64,000 nt of DNA. Origin: Betaproteobacteria bacterium (GTDB lineage Bacteria; Pseudomonadota; Gammaproteobacteria; Burkholderiales; Casimicrobiaceae). Positions 52,571 through 62,982 of this stretch are shown in pieces. Position numbers and translations under genes: made by a program. The stretch is taken from the NCBI GenBank assembly GCA_029884335.1, contig JAOUIA010000009.1:1-64000 (forward strand), written 5' to 3'. Each line of letters starts with the position of its first letter. Position 1 is the stretch's first letter. The notes beneath the pieces were generated by a model that was given only the letters and a program-made list of their open reading frames with translations, had not been told where the DNA came from and did no database searches.

Positions 52571-53578
52571 CTACTCGATCACCTGATCGGCGCGAAGCAG
52601 GATGGCTTGCGGAATCTTGAGGCCGAGCGCCTTTGCCGTCTTCATGTTGATGACCAGCTCGAAGCGGGTCGGCTGCTCGACGGGGAGATCGCCCGGCTCG
52701 GCGCCCTTCAGGATCCGGTCGACGAATGAGGCGGCCCGCCGGTAGACCTCTCGCGGGTCGCCGCCGTAGCACAAGAGGCCGCCCGCTTCCACATAGCCTG
52801 GCAGCGTGAACATCGTCGGCAGCCGCGCTTTCAGCGCGAGATCGGCAATGAGGGCGCGATGCACGAAGCTGGAACCCTCGACGACGTAGAGCGTGTCGAT
52901 GCGCGCGGCCTCCAGGCGAGCGAACGCGCCCTGGATTTCCTCCGGACCGATGGCCGCCGCCGATCGAAACTCCATGCCAAGCTGCTGCGCCGCCGCCTCC
53001 ATCGTGCTCGTCAGTCGGTCCAGCATCGCAGTCACCGGATCCGATGGATTGCCCGCGGTGCGCGGCCTGAGGAAACCGAGGCGCTTGGCGGCGGGGACCA
53101 CTTCCTTGAGCAGCTGCAAGCGCTTGGCTGCCAGCTGGACGGAGATCATGGTCACGCCGGTGATGTTGGCCGCCGGCCGTGCAAGGTCCTGGATGAGTCC
53201 GGCCTCCTGCACGTCCAGCGTGCCCGCCATGACGATCGGTATCGTGCTGGTCGCTTTCCGCGCCGCGACGGTGGCCGGCGTAGTCGTCGGGAGAATGACG
53301 TCCACCTTCTGATCGACGAGTGCATGAGCGAGGCCCTGCAGCCGCCCGGGAACGCCTTCGGCATAGCTGACTTCGATGACGATGTTCCGGCCCTCGATCC
53401 AGCCGAACCCACGCAACGCTTCCCTGAAGGCGTCGAGCTGGGGATTGGGTTGCATCGGCGTCCCGACCGACAGGAACGCGACGCGAAAGACTCTTGCCGC
53501 CGGCTGGCCAGCCGCGTGCGGCGCCGCCAATACCGCACCGAACGCGACCAGGAACTGCCGACGTGGAACGGGGCCCAT
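52571..53578 (-). CDS. Orphan ABC substrate-binding protein (ABC_sub_bind / TrpX-like)
   Basis: 335 residues. The N-terminus MGPVPRRQFLVAFGAVLAAPHAAGQ is a Tat-like or Sec signal (RRQFL). The mature protein RVFRVAFLSVGTPMQPNPQLDAFREALRGFGWIEGRNIVIEVSYAEG is typical of the DUF534/ABC_sub_bind family, which is expanded in betaproteobacteria and Rhizobiales. No permease or ATPase is adjacent, the usual situation for these orphans. Ligand unknown. Confidence 0.88.
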   Translation of the reverse strand: MGPVPRRQFLVAFGAVLAAPHAAGQPAARVFRVAFLSVGTPMQPNPQLDAFREALRGFGWIEGRNIVIEVSYAEGVPGRLQGLAHALVDQKVDVILPTTTPATVAARKATSTIPIVMAGTLDVQEAGLIQDLARPAANITGVTMISVQLAAKRLQLLKEVVPAAKRLGFLRPRTAGNPSDPVTAMLDRLTSTMEAAAQQLGMEFRSAAAIGPEEIQGAFARLEAARIDTLYVVEGSSFVHRALIADLALKARLPTMFTLPGYVEAGGLLCYGGDPREVYRRAASFVDRILKGAEPGDLPVEQPTRFELVINMKTAKALGLKIPQAILLRADQVIE

Positions 53579-53800
53579 GCCGTCGCCTTCTCGGGGAGCA
53601 CGCCTGCCGATGACTCTATACCGGCATGGCGCGTTTGGAAGGCGTCATGTTGACGCCGGTCAATACTCCAGGCCAAGGGCTGCTCCGGGTCGATAGCGCC
53701 CGCCCGTCACTCACCGAGAGGCGTCCGCTTTCCACGCGGCCGACTCCGGTCGGAACGGAAGATATCCGTCCCGGCTGACTCCAGTCCGGATCGCCAGCTT

Positions 53801-53858
53801 CGTCGCCCCGGCGCAAGCGGGTCCCGGCTCCGTCGTCTCCGCGCGGGCGGAAACGACG
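53801..53858. repeat. Degenerate GTCGTCCC-family palindrome after uvrB
   Basis: CGTCGCCCCGGCGCAAGCGG and CCGCGCGGGCGGAAACGACG are decayed versions of the arms seen at 1455-1548. It lies just after the uvrB stop and may serve as its terminator. The rest of 53579-53868 shows no gene. Confidence 0.5.
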
Positions 53859-53868
53859 ATAGCCCCGA

Positions 53869-55914
<2,046 letters not shown>

Positions 55915-55942
55915 CGTTGACGGGCGAATCGGCCATTCTAGG

Positions 55943-55960
55943 GCCGAACGTTCGTTCGGC
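55943..55960. promoter_or_regulatory. Palindrome upstream of uvrB (GAAC-N4-GTTC)
   Basis: GCCGAAC-GTTC-GTTCGGC: 7-base arms around a 4-base centre, 29 to 46 bases before the uvrB ATG and 18 bases after the exporter stop. The core CGAAC-N4-GTTCG is the form of Bacillus/actinobacterial LexA boxes, not the CTGT-N8-ACAG usual in betaproteobacteria. It could equally be a terminator hairpin of the exporter gene, though no T-run follows. Confidence 0.45.
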
Positions 55961-55977
55961 GCAACGGCTTCCCGCCC

Positions 55978-57765
55978 CTACGCAGCGAACTGCAGCGCCG
56001 CCAGCCGCGCGTACAGCGGGCTGTCCGCGACGAGGCGGTCGTGCGTTCCCGCCGCGACGATGCGGCCGGCTTCCAGCACGACGATGCGATCGGCGTGCCG
56101 CACGGTGGCCAGCCGGTGCGCGATCGTCAGCACCGTGCGGCCCGTCATCAGCCGCTCCAGCGCCTGCTGCACCGCGCGCTCGCTCTCGGCGTCGAGCGCC
56201 GACGTAGCCTCGTCGAGCAGCAGGATCGGCCGGTCGGCGAGGATCGCGCGCGCGATGGCGAGCCGCTGCCTCTGCCCGCCCGACAGGCGCACGCCCCGCT
56301 CTCCCAGCTCGCTCGCGTAGCCCTGCGGCAACTGCGCGACGAACCCCGACGCGTGTGCCGCCTCGCACGCGGCGCGCACCTCGTCCTCGGACGCGTCGGG
56401 GCGGCCGTAGCGCACGTTCTCCAGCACGCTCGCGGCGAAGATCACGGGATCCTGCGGCACCAGTGCGATGCGCCCGCGCACGGCGGCGGGATCGGCGCGC
56501 GCGACGTCCACGCCGTCGACGCGCACGGTGCCCGCCTGCGGGTCGTAGAAGCGCAGCAGCAGCTGGAAGAACGTCGTCTTGCCCGCCCCGGAGGGCCCGA
56601 CGAGCGCGACGCGCTCGCCTGCCGCCACGGCGAGGTCGATCTCGGCGAGCGCCGGCGTGCCCGGCCGCGACGGGTAGGAAAACGTCACGCGCTCGAAGTC
56701 GAGCGTGCCGCGCGGCGGCACGGGAAGCGAAAGCGGTTCCGACGGCGCGCGGATCGCGGGCTCGAGCGAGAGCAGCTCGAACAGCCGCTCCGTCGCCCCG
56801 GCCGCACGCTGCAGGTCGCCCACGACCTCGCTGATCGTGCCCACCGCGCTCGCGACGATCACCGCATAGAACACGAATGCCGAGAGCTCGCCCGGCGAGA
56901 TGCGCCCGGCCAGCACGTCGCGGCCGCCGATCCAGAGGATCAGCCCGACCGCGCCGAATGCGAGCAGGATGACCAGCGCCACCAGCATCGCGCGCTGCGC
57001 GATGCGGCGCTTGCCCGCTGCGAACGCCGCCTCGACACGTTCGCCGAAGCGCGCGCGGTCCACGCCCTCGTGGCCGTAGGCCTGCACGGTGCGGATCTCG
57101 TGCAGCGCCTCGTCGACGTAGGCGCCGACGTCGCCGACGCGGTCCTGGCTCGCGCGCGCGAGGCGCCGCACGCGCCGGCCGAACAGCAGGATCGGCGCGA
57201 CGACCAGCGGGACGCCGGCCAGCACCAGCAGCGTCAGCTTGACGCTCGTCAGCGCGAGCATCGCCAGGCCGCCGACGAGCAGCAGCCCGTTGCGCGCGGC
57301 CATCGACGCCGACGAGCCGATCACCGTCTCCAGCATCGTCGTGTCGTTGGCGAGCCGCGCAATCACCTCGCCGGTGCGCGTGTCCTCGAAGAACGCGGGC
57401 GACTGCGCGAGCAGGCGGGAGAACACGTCGCGACGCAGGTCCGCGGTGACGCGCTCGCCCAGCCACGACACGAAGTAGAAGCGCGTGTAGGTGGCCAGCG
57501 CCATGACGACGATGACGCCGGCGGACAGCGCGAGCGCGCGGTCGAGCTCCGCGGCGCTGCTCGCCGCGAAGCCGCGGTCGATCACGAAGCGCAGCCCCTG
57601 CCCGATGGCGAGCACCGCGGCGGCGGCGACCACCAGCGCCGCCGCCGCGATGGTCACCTGGCGCAGGTAGGGCCGCAGGTAGCGGCCGACGCGCGCGAGC
57701 GTGCGCGCGGCGGTCGCCGGCGGGAGCTTCGGCGCGTCCAGGGGAATGCGTTCGGCGCGGGCCAT
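55978..57765 (-). CDS. MsbA-type ABC exporter (permease-ATPase half-transporter)
   Basis: 595 residues. The six-helix transmembrane domain covers about 30-320, including SPAFFEDTRTGEVIARLANDTTMLETVIGSS. The ATPase domain has Walker A VGPSGAGKTTFFQLLLRFY, signature GERGVRLSGGQRQRLAIARAIL and Walker B ILLLDEATSALDAESE. It resembles lipid A/multidrug exporters (often annotated MsbA); whether it flips lipid A is unknown, and no lpxK is adjacent. The ATG at 57765 gives MARAERIPLDAPKLPPATAART. It is upstream of uvrB on the same strand, 63 bases apart. Confidence 0.92.
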   Translation of the reverse strand: MARAERIPLDAPKLPPATAARTLARVGRYLRPYLRQVTIAAAALVVAAAAVLAIGQGLRFVIDRGFAASSAAELDRALALSAGVIVVMALATYTRFYFVSWLGERVTADLRRDVFSRLLAQSPAFFEDTRTGEVIARLANDTTMLETVIGSSASMAARNGLLLVGGLAMLALTSVKLTLLVLAGVPLVVAPILLFGRRVRRLARASQDRVGDVGAYVDEALHEIRTVQAYGHEGVDRARFGERVEAAFAAGKRRIAQRAMLVALVILLAFGAVGLILWIGGRDVLAGRISPGELSAFVFYAVIVASAVGTISEVVGDLQRAAGATERLFELLSLEPAIRAPSEPLSLPVPPRGTLDFERVTFSYPSRPGTPALAEIDLAVAAGERVALVGPSGAGKTTFFQLLLRFYDPQAGTVRVDGVDVARADPAAVRGRIALVPQDPVIFAASVLENVRYGRPDASEDEVRAACEAAHASGFVAQLPQGYASELGERGVRLSGGQRQRLAIARAILADRPILLLDEATSALDAESERAVQQALERLMTGRTVLTIAHRLATVRHADRIVVLEAGRIVAAGTHDRLVADSPLYARLAALQFAA

Positions 57766-57846
57766 GGACCGGCACCATGCGCGAGCGGCGGAGCGATTGC
57801 AAGCCTGCGGTAAAATCCGCCGTTCCCCCGCCCGAGGTCGCGTCCC

Positions 57847-59064
57847 ATGAACGCCCCCCAGCCCGCCTCGCTGTTCGGCGCCGTCGAGCTCGCTCCGCGC
57901 GATCCGATCCTCGGCGTCTCCGAGGCCTTCGTCGCCGACACGAACCCGGACAAGGTCAACCTCGGCGTGGGCGTCTACTGCGACGACAACGGCAAGGTGC
58001 CGCTGCTCGAGTGCGTGCGCCGCGCCGAGCGCGCGCTGACCGACAAGGGCGCGCCGCACCCCTACGTGCCGATCGACGGCATCCCCGCGTACGACAAGGC
58101 GGTGCGCGCGATGCTGCTCGGCGAGGACAGCGAGATCGTGCAGTCGGGCCGCGCGTTCACGGTCCAGGCGCTCGGCGGCACCGGCGGCCTGCGCGTGGGC
58201 GCGGACTTCCTGCGCCGCTTCGCGCCCGGCAGCAAGGTGTGGATCAGCGACCCGTCGTGGGAGAACCACCGCGCGCTGTTCGAGGCCGCCGGCTTCGAGG
58301 TCGGCACCTATACCTACTACGACGCGGCCACGCGCGGGCTGGACTTCCCCGGCATGATCGCCTCGCTGGAGAAGCTCCCCGCCGGCGCGATCGTCGTTCT
58401 GCACGCCTGCTGCCACAACCCGACCGGCGTGGACCCCACGCCAGAGCAGTGGCAGCGCGTGCTCGGCGTCGTGCGCGACCGCGGGCTGGTGCCGTTCCTC
58501 GACATGGCCTACCAGGGCTTCGCCGAAGGGGTGGTCGCGGACGGCGCGATCGTTCGCCGCTTCGCCGCGACGCCCGGCCCGCTGCTCGTCGCCAGCTCGT
58601 TCTCGAAGTCGTTCTCGCTCTACGGCGAGCGCGTGGGCGCGCTGACGGTCGTCGCGGGGGACAAGGACGAGGCCGCGCGCGTGCTCTCGCAGGTCAAGCG
58701 CATCGTGCGCGCCAACTACTCGAACCCGCCGTCCTGGGGCGGGCAGATCGTCACCGCGGTGCTGACTTCGCCGGAGCTCATCGAGCTGTGGGACCGCGAG
58801 CTCGGGCAGATGCGCGAGCGCATCAAGACCGTGCGCGCCGAGCTCGTCAAGCGCGTCGGGGCAAAGCTCCCCGGCCGCGACTTCAGCTACGTCACGCGCC
58901 AGCGGGGCATGTTCTCCTACTCCGGCCTCACGAAGGAGCAGGTCGCCCGGCTGCGCGCCGAGTACTCGGTCTATGCGATCGACTCCGGGCGCATCTGCGT
59001 GGCCGCGGTCAACTCGCGCAACGTCGCCTACGTCGCCGACGCGCTCGCCGCCGTGCTGGCGTGA
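57847..59064 (+). CDS. tyrB: Aromatic-amino-acid/aspartate aminotransferase
   Basis: 405 residues, class I PLP aminotransferase (subgroup Ia-alpha). NPDKVNLGVGVYCDDNGKVPLLECVRRAE is the family opening. Asn/Asp in HACCHNPTGVDPTPEQW and FLDMAYQGFAEG bind cofactor, and the Schiff-base Lys is in ASSFSKSFSLYGERVGAL. Asp, Phe and Tyr are likely donors; AspC-type specificity is possible. It is divergent from the exporter and upstream of the tRNAs. In betaproteobacteria this gene is commonly found near uvrB. Confidence 0.93.
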   Translation: MNAPQPASLFGAVELAPRDPILGVSEAFVADTNPDKVNLGVGVYCDDNGKVPLLECVRRAERALTDKGAPHPYVPIDGIPAYDKAVRAMLLGEDSEIVQSGRAFTVQALGGTGGLRVGADFLRRFAPGSKVWISDPSWENHRALFEAAGFEVGTYTYYDAATRGLDFPGMIASLEKLPAGAIVVLHACCHNPTGVDPTPEQWQRVLGVVRDRGLVPFLDMAYQGFAEGVVADGAIVRRFAATPGPLLVASSFSKSFSLYGERVGALTVVAGDKDEAARVLSQVKRIVRANYSNPPSWGGQIVTAVLTSPELIELWDRELGQMRERIKTVRAELVKRVGAKLPGRDFSYVTRQRGMFSYSGLTKEQVARLRAEYSVYAIDSGRICVAAVNSRNVAYVADALAAVLA

Positions 59065-59079
59065 CGGCGGCCTGCCGTT

Positions 59080-59107
59080 TTGACAGCGGATGGCCTTCCG
59101 CTATAAT
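59080..59107 (+). promoter_or_regulatory. Consensus sigma-70 promoter of the tRNA genes
   Basis: TTGACA (59080-59085), a 16-base spacer, TATAAT (59102-59107): both hexamers perfect. The -10 is followed by GTGCGAC; the predicted start is about 59114, 9 bases before tRNA-Gly. The -35 lies only 15 bases after the aminotransferase stop. Confidence 0.9.
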
Positions 59108-59122
59108 GTGCGACTTGCCAGC

Positions 59123-59198
59123 GCGGGAATAGCTCAGTTGGTAGAGCGCAACCTTGCCAAGGTTGAGGTCGCGAGTTCGAGACTCGTTTCCCGCTCCA
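59123..59198 (+). tRNA. tRNA-Gly (GCC)
   Basis: 76 nt including an encoded CCA. Acceptor stem GCGGGAA / TTCCCGC, D arm with AGCTCAGTTGGTAGAGC, anticodon arm CAACC-TTGCCAA-GGTTG with anticodon GCC, and T arm GCGAG-TTCGAGA-CTCGT. Preceded by a perfect-consensus promoter. Confidence 0.97.
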
Positions 59199-59208
59199 CA
59201 TCCTGACG

Positions 59209-59232
59209 GGGAGAGCAGCGCAGCGCTCTCCC
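59209..59232 (+). terminator. Hairpin between the two tRNAs
   Basis: GGGAGAGC (59209-59216) pairs with GCTCTCCC (59225-59232) around an 8-base loop, followed by TTGTCGTTT. It could terminate or separate the Gly transcript from tRNA-Cys, or act as a processing site. Confidence 0.55.
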
Positions 59233-59273
59233 TTGTCGTTTCCGGCCCCGGATCGACGCGGCCGGCACCCCTG

Positions 59274-59347
59274 GGCGGGGTGGCAGAGTGGTCATGCAGC
59301 GGCCTGCAAAGCCGTGTACGCCGGTTCGATTCCGACCCCCGCCTCCA
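59274..59347 (+). tRNA. tRNA-Cys (GCA)
   Basis: 74 nt with encoded CCA. Acceptor stem GGCGGGG / CCCCGCC, D arm GTGGCAGAGTGGTCATGCAGC, anticodon loop CTGCAAA with anticodon GCA, and T loop GGTTCGATTCC. It is likely cotranscribed with tRNA-Gly from 59080 unless the hairpin in between terminates. Confidence 0.96.
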
Positions 59348-59472
59348 ATCCCCGCAGCGATCGCCGGCGCCTCGCCGGCCGGCCGACCGCGCCTCGCCAG
59401 CCGGCCTCCGTTTGGCTAGGATCGCGAAGCCGGTTCAGACTACAGTCGAATCTTCCCCCATCGGAGGTCGTG

Positions 59473-59742
59473 ATGTCCCACTCGTCGATGTTGAAAGCCA
59501 GGCGGCAGCACCAGAAGACCAGGAAGCTCATCGCCGGCGCAGCCAAGGAGGCCAAGCGGCTGGCGAAGCTCGCACTGGCGGGGCCGGCCGTGAAGAAGGA
59601 GAAGGTGAAGAAGGAAAAGGTGAAGAAGGAGAAGGTCAAGACCGAGAAGGTGAAGAAGGTCAAGCCGACCAAGGAAGAGCTCGGCAGGCAGGAATCGAAG
59701 AAGAGCAGCGCACCTGCCGGGAAGAAGAAGGGCGCAGCCTGA
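59473..59742 (+). CDS. Lysine-rich repeat small protein
   Basis: 89 residues. The N-terminus MSHSSMLKARRQHQKTRKLIAGAAKEAKRLAKLA forms a basic amphipathic helix. The centre has four KKEKV-type units (KKEKVKKEKVKKEKVKTEKVKKVK), and the tail is Ser/Lys/Gly-rich. It would be strongly basic, like histone-H1-like or AlgP-type nucleoid proteins, so DNA or RNA binding is plausible. A GGAGG site sits 8 bases before the ATG at 59473. It follows the tRNAs and may share their transcription or have its own promoter. Confidence 0.75.
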   Translation: MSHSSMLKARRQHQKTRKLIAGAAKEAKRLAKLALAGPAVKKEKVKKEKVKKEKVKTEKVKKVKPTKEELGRQESKKSSAPAGKKKGAA

Positions 59743-59867
59743 CCGCTCCCCGGGCGCCGTTCCGCGGCTCCGCACGGTAGTCCGGGAGCGGTCGAGCGCT
59801 GCCGGGGAGCGGGCGTCTCTCTCCCCGCCGGCGAATTCTGCGGGACGCCGATGCGCCCCGCCGGAAG

Positions 59868-61559
59868 TCAGGAAGCGCCGGGGCCGCCGGAGCCCGCAGG
59901 CTTGTCGAGGGCCTGGAAGCGCTCGATCGCCGCGCGCGCGTTGAACAGCATGCGCTCGCGTCCCAGGCGCCGGTCGAGCCCGGCGTTGCGCGCAACCTCG
60001 AGTACGCCGGGGTTGAGCCCCGCCAGCCAGACCACCGTGCCGCCCTCGGCCATGCGCTGCTCGCCCTCCACGAGCGCGGCAAGCGCCGAGTACTCGACAT
60101 CGGGCACGCGGCTCATGTCCAGCGTCACCACGCGCGGCTTGTGCTCCGCCACCAGCGCGCGGATGCGGTCGGCCACGTACTGCGCGTTGACGAAGAACAG
60201 GCGCCCCTCCGGCCGCAGGATCAGCAGGCCTTCGAACGTCTCGTCGTCGGGGTGCTCCGCCGTCAGCGGGCGCAGCACATCGGCGCCGCGCTTGCGGCCG
60301 ATGATCGACACCCGCGGGTGCGCGGTCTGGCTCGCGAGGCCGATCATCGACACGATGATCGCCACGACGATGCCTTTCAGCGTGCCGAACAGGAGGACGC
60401 CGACGCAGGCGATCAGCGCCCAGCGGAACTCCATCGTGCGCACGCTGCGGATGGCGCGGAACTCGCCGGGCTGGATCAATCCGACCGAATAGACGATGAC
60501 CACCGCCGCCAGCGTCGCGTGCGGCATCAGGCCGAGCACGGGCGCGAGCAGAAGCATCGTCGCCAGCGCGGTACCCGCGGTCACCAGCGACGCCTTCTGC
60601 GATTGGCCGCCGACGGAGCGCACCACGGCTGTCTGCGACGTGCCGCCGCCGGCCGGCATGGCTCCGAAGAGTGCCCCGCCCAGATTGGAAGCACCGGTGG
60701 CGACCAGCTCGCGATTGGCGTTGATCGGCGGGTCCGCCGGACGGGCGAAGGCGCGCCCCGCCGCGATCGTCTCCGTGAAGCTCATCAGCGCCATGCCCAG
60801 CGCGCCCGGCGCCAGCTCCGCCACGAGCGCGAGATCAGGCAGCGTGAGAGCGGGGAATCCCTGCGGTATCAGGCCGACGGTCGACACGCCCATCGCCTTC
60901 AGCCCGAAGAGCCACGAGGCGGCGATGCCGCCGCCCACGGCGACCAGCGGCGCCGGGGAGTGCGGCCACAGCCTCTCCATGCCGATCAGGACCGAGAACG
61001 TGGCCACGGCCACGGCGAGCGTCAGCAACGAAGTGTCGGGAAGGTGTTGCGCGACGCTGACGACATCGCGGAAGAACCCGGACTTGTCGATGTGGATGCC
61101 GAGGAGCTTCGGGACCTGGTCCAGCACGATCACCAGCCCGATGCCCGCCTTGAAGCCGGTCAGCACCGGAGTCGAGATGAAGTTCGCCGCGAAGCCCAGG
61201 TTGAGCAGCCGCGCCGCGATCAACATCACGCCCACCAGCGCCGCCAGCGTGGCGGTCGCCGTGACGAGCTTCGCGGGATCGCCGTCCGGCACGGCCAGCC
61301 CGAGCTGCGTTCCGGCGAGGATCGCCAGCGTCGTCGTGGAGCTGACGCTGAGCACGCGCGACGAGCCGAGCAGCGCGTAGATCACCATCGGGACGAACGC
61401 CGTGTAGAGCCCCACCGCCACGGGCAGTCCCGCCACGGTCGCGTAGGCCATCGCCTTGGGGAGGACGACTGCTGCCGCCGTGAGGCCGGCGACGATGTCG
61501 AGGCGCAGTGCCGGCTTGCCGGCTTCGCCGGCGTTGGTTGCCGTCATGGGCGAAGTCAT
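59868..61559 (-). CDS. SulP-family anion transporter with STAS domain
   Basis: 563 residues, about 12 to 14 helices. AGLTAAAVVLPKAMAYATVAGLPVAVGLYTAFVPMVIYALLGSS is the SulP opening, and GFKAGIGLVIVLDQVPKLLGI marks the family. The C-terminal STAS domain (about 440-545) ends with LDMSRVPDVEYSALAALVEGEQRM. It may carry sulfate, bicarbonate or carboxylic acids; no sulfate genes are adjacent. Upstream on the same strand are the beta-barrel, VIT-like and PPK2 genes. Start ATG at 61559. Confidence 0.9.
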   Translation of the reverse strand: MTSPMTATNAGEAGKPALRLDIVAGLTAAAVVLPKAMAYATVAGLPVAVGLYTAFVPMVIYALLGSSRVLSVSSTTTLAILAGTQLGLAVPDGDPAKLVTATATLAALVGVMLIAARLLNLGFAANFISTPVLTGFKAGIGLVIVLDQVPKLLGIHIDKSGFFRDVVSVAQHLPDTSLLTLAVAVATFSVLIGMERLWPHSPAPLVAVGGGIAASWLFGLKAMGVSTVGLIPQGFPALTLPDLALVAELAPGALGMALMSFTETIAAGRAFARPADPPINANRELVATGASNLGGALFGAMPAGGGTSQTAVVRSVGGQSQKASLVTAGTALATMLLLAPVLGLMPHATLAAVVIVYSVGLIQPGEFRAIRSVRTMEFRWALIACVGVLLFGTLKGIVVAIIVSMIGLASQTAHPRVSIIGRKRGADVLRPLTAEHPDDETFEGLLILRPEGRLFFVNAQYVADRIRALVAEHKPRVVTLDMSRVPDVEYSALAALVEGEQRMAEGGTVVWLAGLNPGVLEVARNAGLDRRLGRERMLFNARAAIERFQALDKPAGSGGPGAS

Positions 61560-61587
61560 GGGGCGCTGCTCCTTGCGGGGGGCGACA

Positions 61588-62235
61588 CTAGAACGAGGCG
61601 CCGATCGACCCGACGAAGACCTGGTCGTCCGATCCCGGATTGAACCAGTAGCCGCCGATCGTGAAGTTGCCGAAGGTCAGCTGGAGGAACGGACCACGCT
61701 GGATGTCGCGCTCGCCGCCGTAGGCTCGGGTACGCTGGCCCGCGAACCCGACGCGCAGCCACTCGACCGGCTGGAAGCCCAGCTCGCTCCACGCGTACAG
61801 GTAGCTGTCGGTGCGCTCCGCGTTGTCGCGCACGTACTCCGCCTCGACGTAGAAGTCGAACCTCTCCCAGGCCAGGCTTGCCTCGAAGCCGGGCACGAAA
61901 GCCTTGGTCGCGCCCCAGGCGCCGCCAAGCAGAGGCGTGAACTCCCACGTGAGCGTCTCCCCGCCCGAGAACTTCCACCCGACGAACGCCGAACGCGCGC
62001 CGATCGACTCGTAGTTGTATCGCGCCTCCAGGTGGAGGGGACCACGATCGGCTGCGGCGATGGCCGAGGTGTAATTCTCGCCTCCGCGCACCACGGTGGG
62101 ATAAGCGGTGACGGTGAACTCCCACGCTGGGCTCTCCTTGGAAGCGTCCCCGGCCGCGCCCGGCGGGCCTTGGGCCAGCGCCGGTACGTTCGCCAGCGCC
62201 CAGGCCACCACGACCAGGCGCGGCAGCACGCTCAT
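61588..62235 (-). CDS. Outer-membrane beta-barrel-like protein
   Basis: 215 residues. Signal peptide MSVLPRLVVVAWALANVPALA, followed by alternating beta strands rich in aromatic residues (WEFTVTAYPTVVRGGENYTSAIAAADRGPLHLEARYNYES, FDFYVEAEYVRDNAERTDSYLYAWSELGFQPVEWLRVGFAGQRT) and a C-terminal strand ending in Phe (DDQVFVGSIGASF), typical of barrels inserted by BAM. No specific family. The start ATG at 62235 overlaps the upstream gene stop by 4 bases. Confidence 0.75.
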   Translation of the reverse strand: MSVLPRLVVVAWALANVPALAQGPPGAAGDASKESPAWEFTVTAYPTVVRGGENYTSAIAAADRGPLHLEARYNYESIGARSAFVGWKFSGGETLTWEFTPLLGGAWGATKAFVPGFEASLAWERFDFYVEAEYVRDNAERTDSYLYAWSELGFQPVEWLRVGFAGQRTRAYGGERDIQRGPFLQLTFGNFTIGGYWFNPGSDDQVFVGSIGASF

Positions 62236-62903
62236 CCGCCGAGCGCGATGATCGCGCCCACCAGCAACGTGCCCAGACCGGCCATCATGAGTCCGGCCTT
62301 CCAGCCGCCGTATCCCGCGAACCGGCCGAGCGCAAAGCCCCCGAAGAAGAGCATCGCAAGCGCGACGGTGCGCGAAACCGCCTTGGCCGTCCCGATGTCC
62401 TGGAAGATCATGTACGGCAGCGCCACCGGAAACGTCGACCCGACCACGATCAGGAAGACGGCGAAGGCCGCGAGGAAGTCGCCCGCCCTCAGGGTGGGCC
62501 GCTCCGGCACGTCGCGCAGAGCGACGACCCGCCCGCGAATGGCCTCGATCTCGACATCGGAGACCAGGCGCGTCATCACCCGCCGCAGCGACGACTCGAT
62601 GAGTCGGCGTCCCGCCTCCGGGCTGGCGGCCGCCTGAACTCCGCGGATGAGCGTGAGCGCCTTGCCCCGAGCGGTGATCGTGCGGACCAGGTACATGACC
62701 GCATCGGCGAGGCCCCACGCGAGGTTGCAGCCCAGCGCAGCGTGCAGCGCCGCGCGCACCTCGTCCCGACCGGACTCCGCCACCGCCACGGCGCCCACGA
62801 ACGTGAGCGCCATGAACAGCCCGAACAGCATCTCGGACACCCGATCGACGACGTCGAGGACGGGCTCGCGCGCCTCTCCGGCCACAGACTGCTCGACGTT
62901 CAT
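62232..62903 (-). CDS. VIT1/CCC1-like integral membrane protein
   Basis: 223 residues. Helices at about 22-45 (DRVSEMLFGLFMALTFVGAVAVAES), 57-75, 148-170, 178-200 and 205-222. The DRVSEMLFGLFMALTFVGA opening resembles VIT1/CCC1-family iron/manganese transporters, but the family's usual acidic cytoplasmic cluster is weak, so I keep the assignment tentative. ATGA overlap with the beta-barrel gene downstream, and 79 bases after PPK2, so the set may be one operon. Confidence 0.65.
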   Translation of the reverse strand: MNVEQSVAGEAREPVLDVVDRVSEMLFGLFMALTFVGAVAVAESGRDEVRAALHAALGCNLAWGLADAVMYLVRTITARGKALTLIRGVQAAASPEAGRRLIESSLRRVMTRLVSDVEIEAIRGRVVALRDVPERPTLRAGDFLAAFAVFLIVVGSTFPVALPYMIFQDIGTAKAVSRTVALAMLFFGGFALGRFAGYGGWKAGLMMAGLGTLLVGAIIALGG

Positions 62904-62982
62904 CGTGCGCCTGCGCGACGCCCGGATGCAGCGCGACGGGCGCGGCGAATCGTCCGGCGAGTCACGACCGCGTCTTCCCCGC

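Noticed and set aside
55943-55960. Classical proteobacterial LexA box before uvrB
   Set aside because: No CTGT-N8-ACAG is present in the gap; only the GAAC-N4-GTTC palindrome, reported separately with low confidence.
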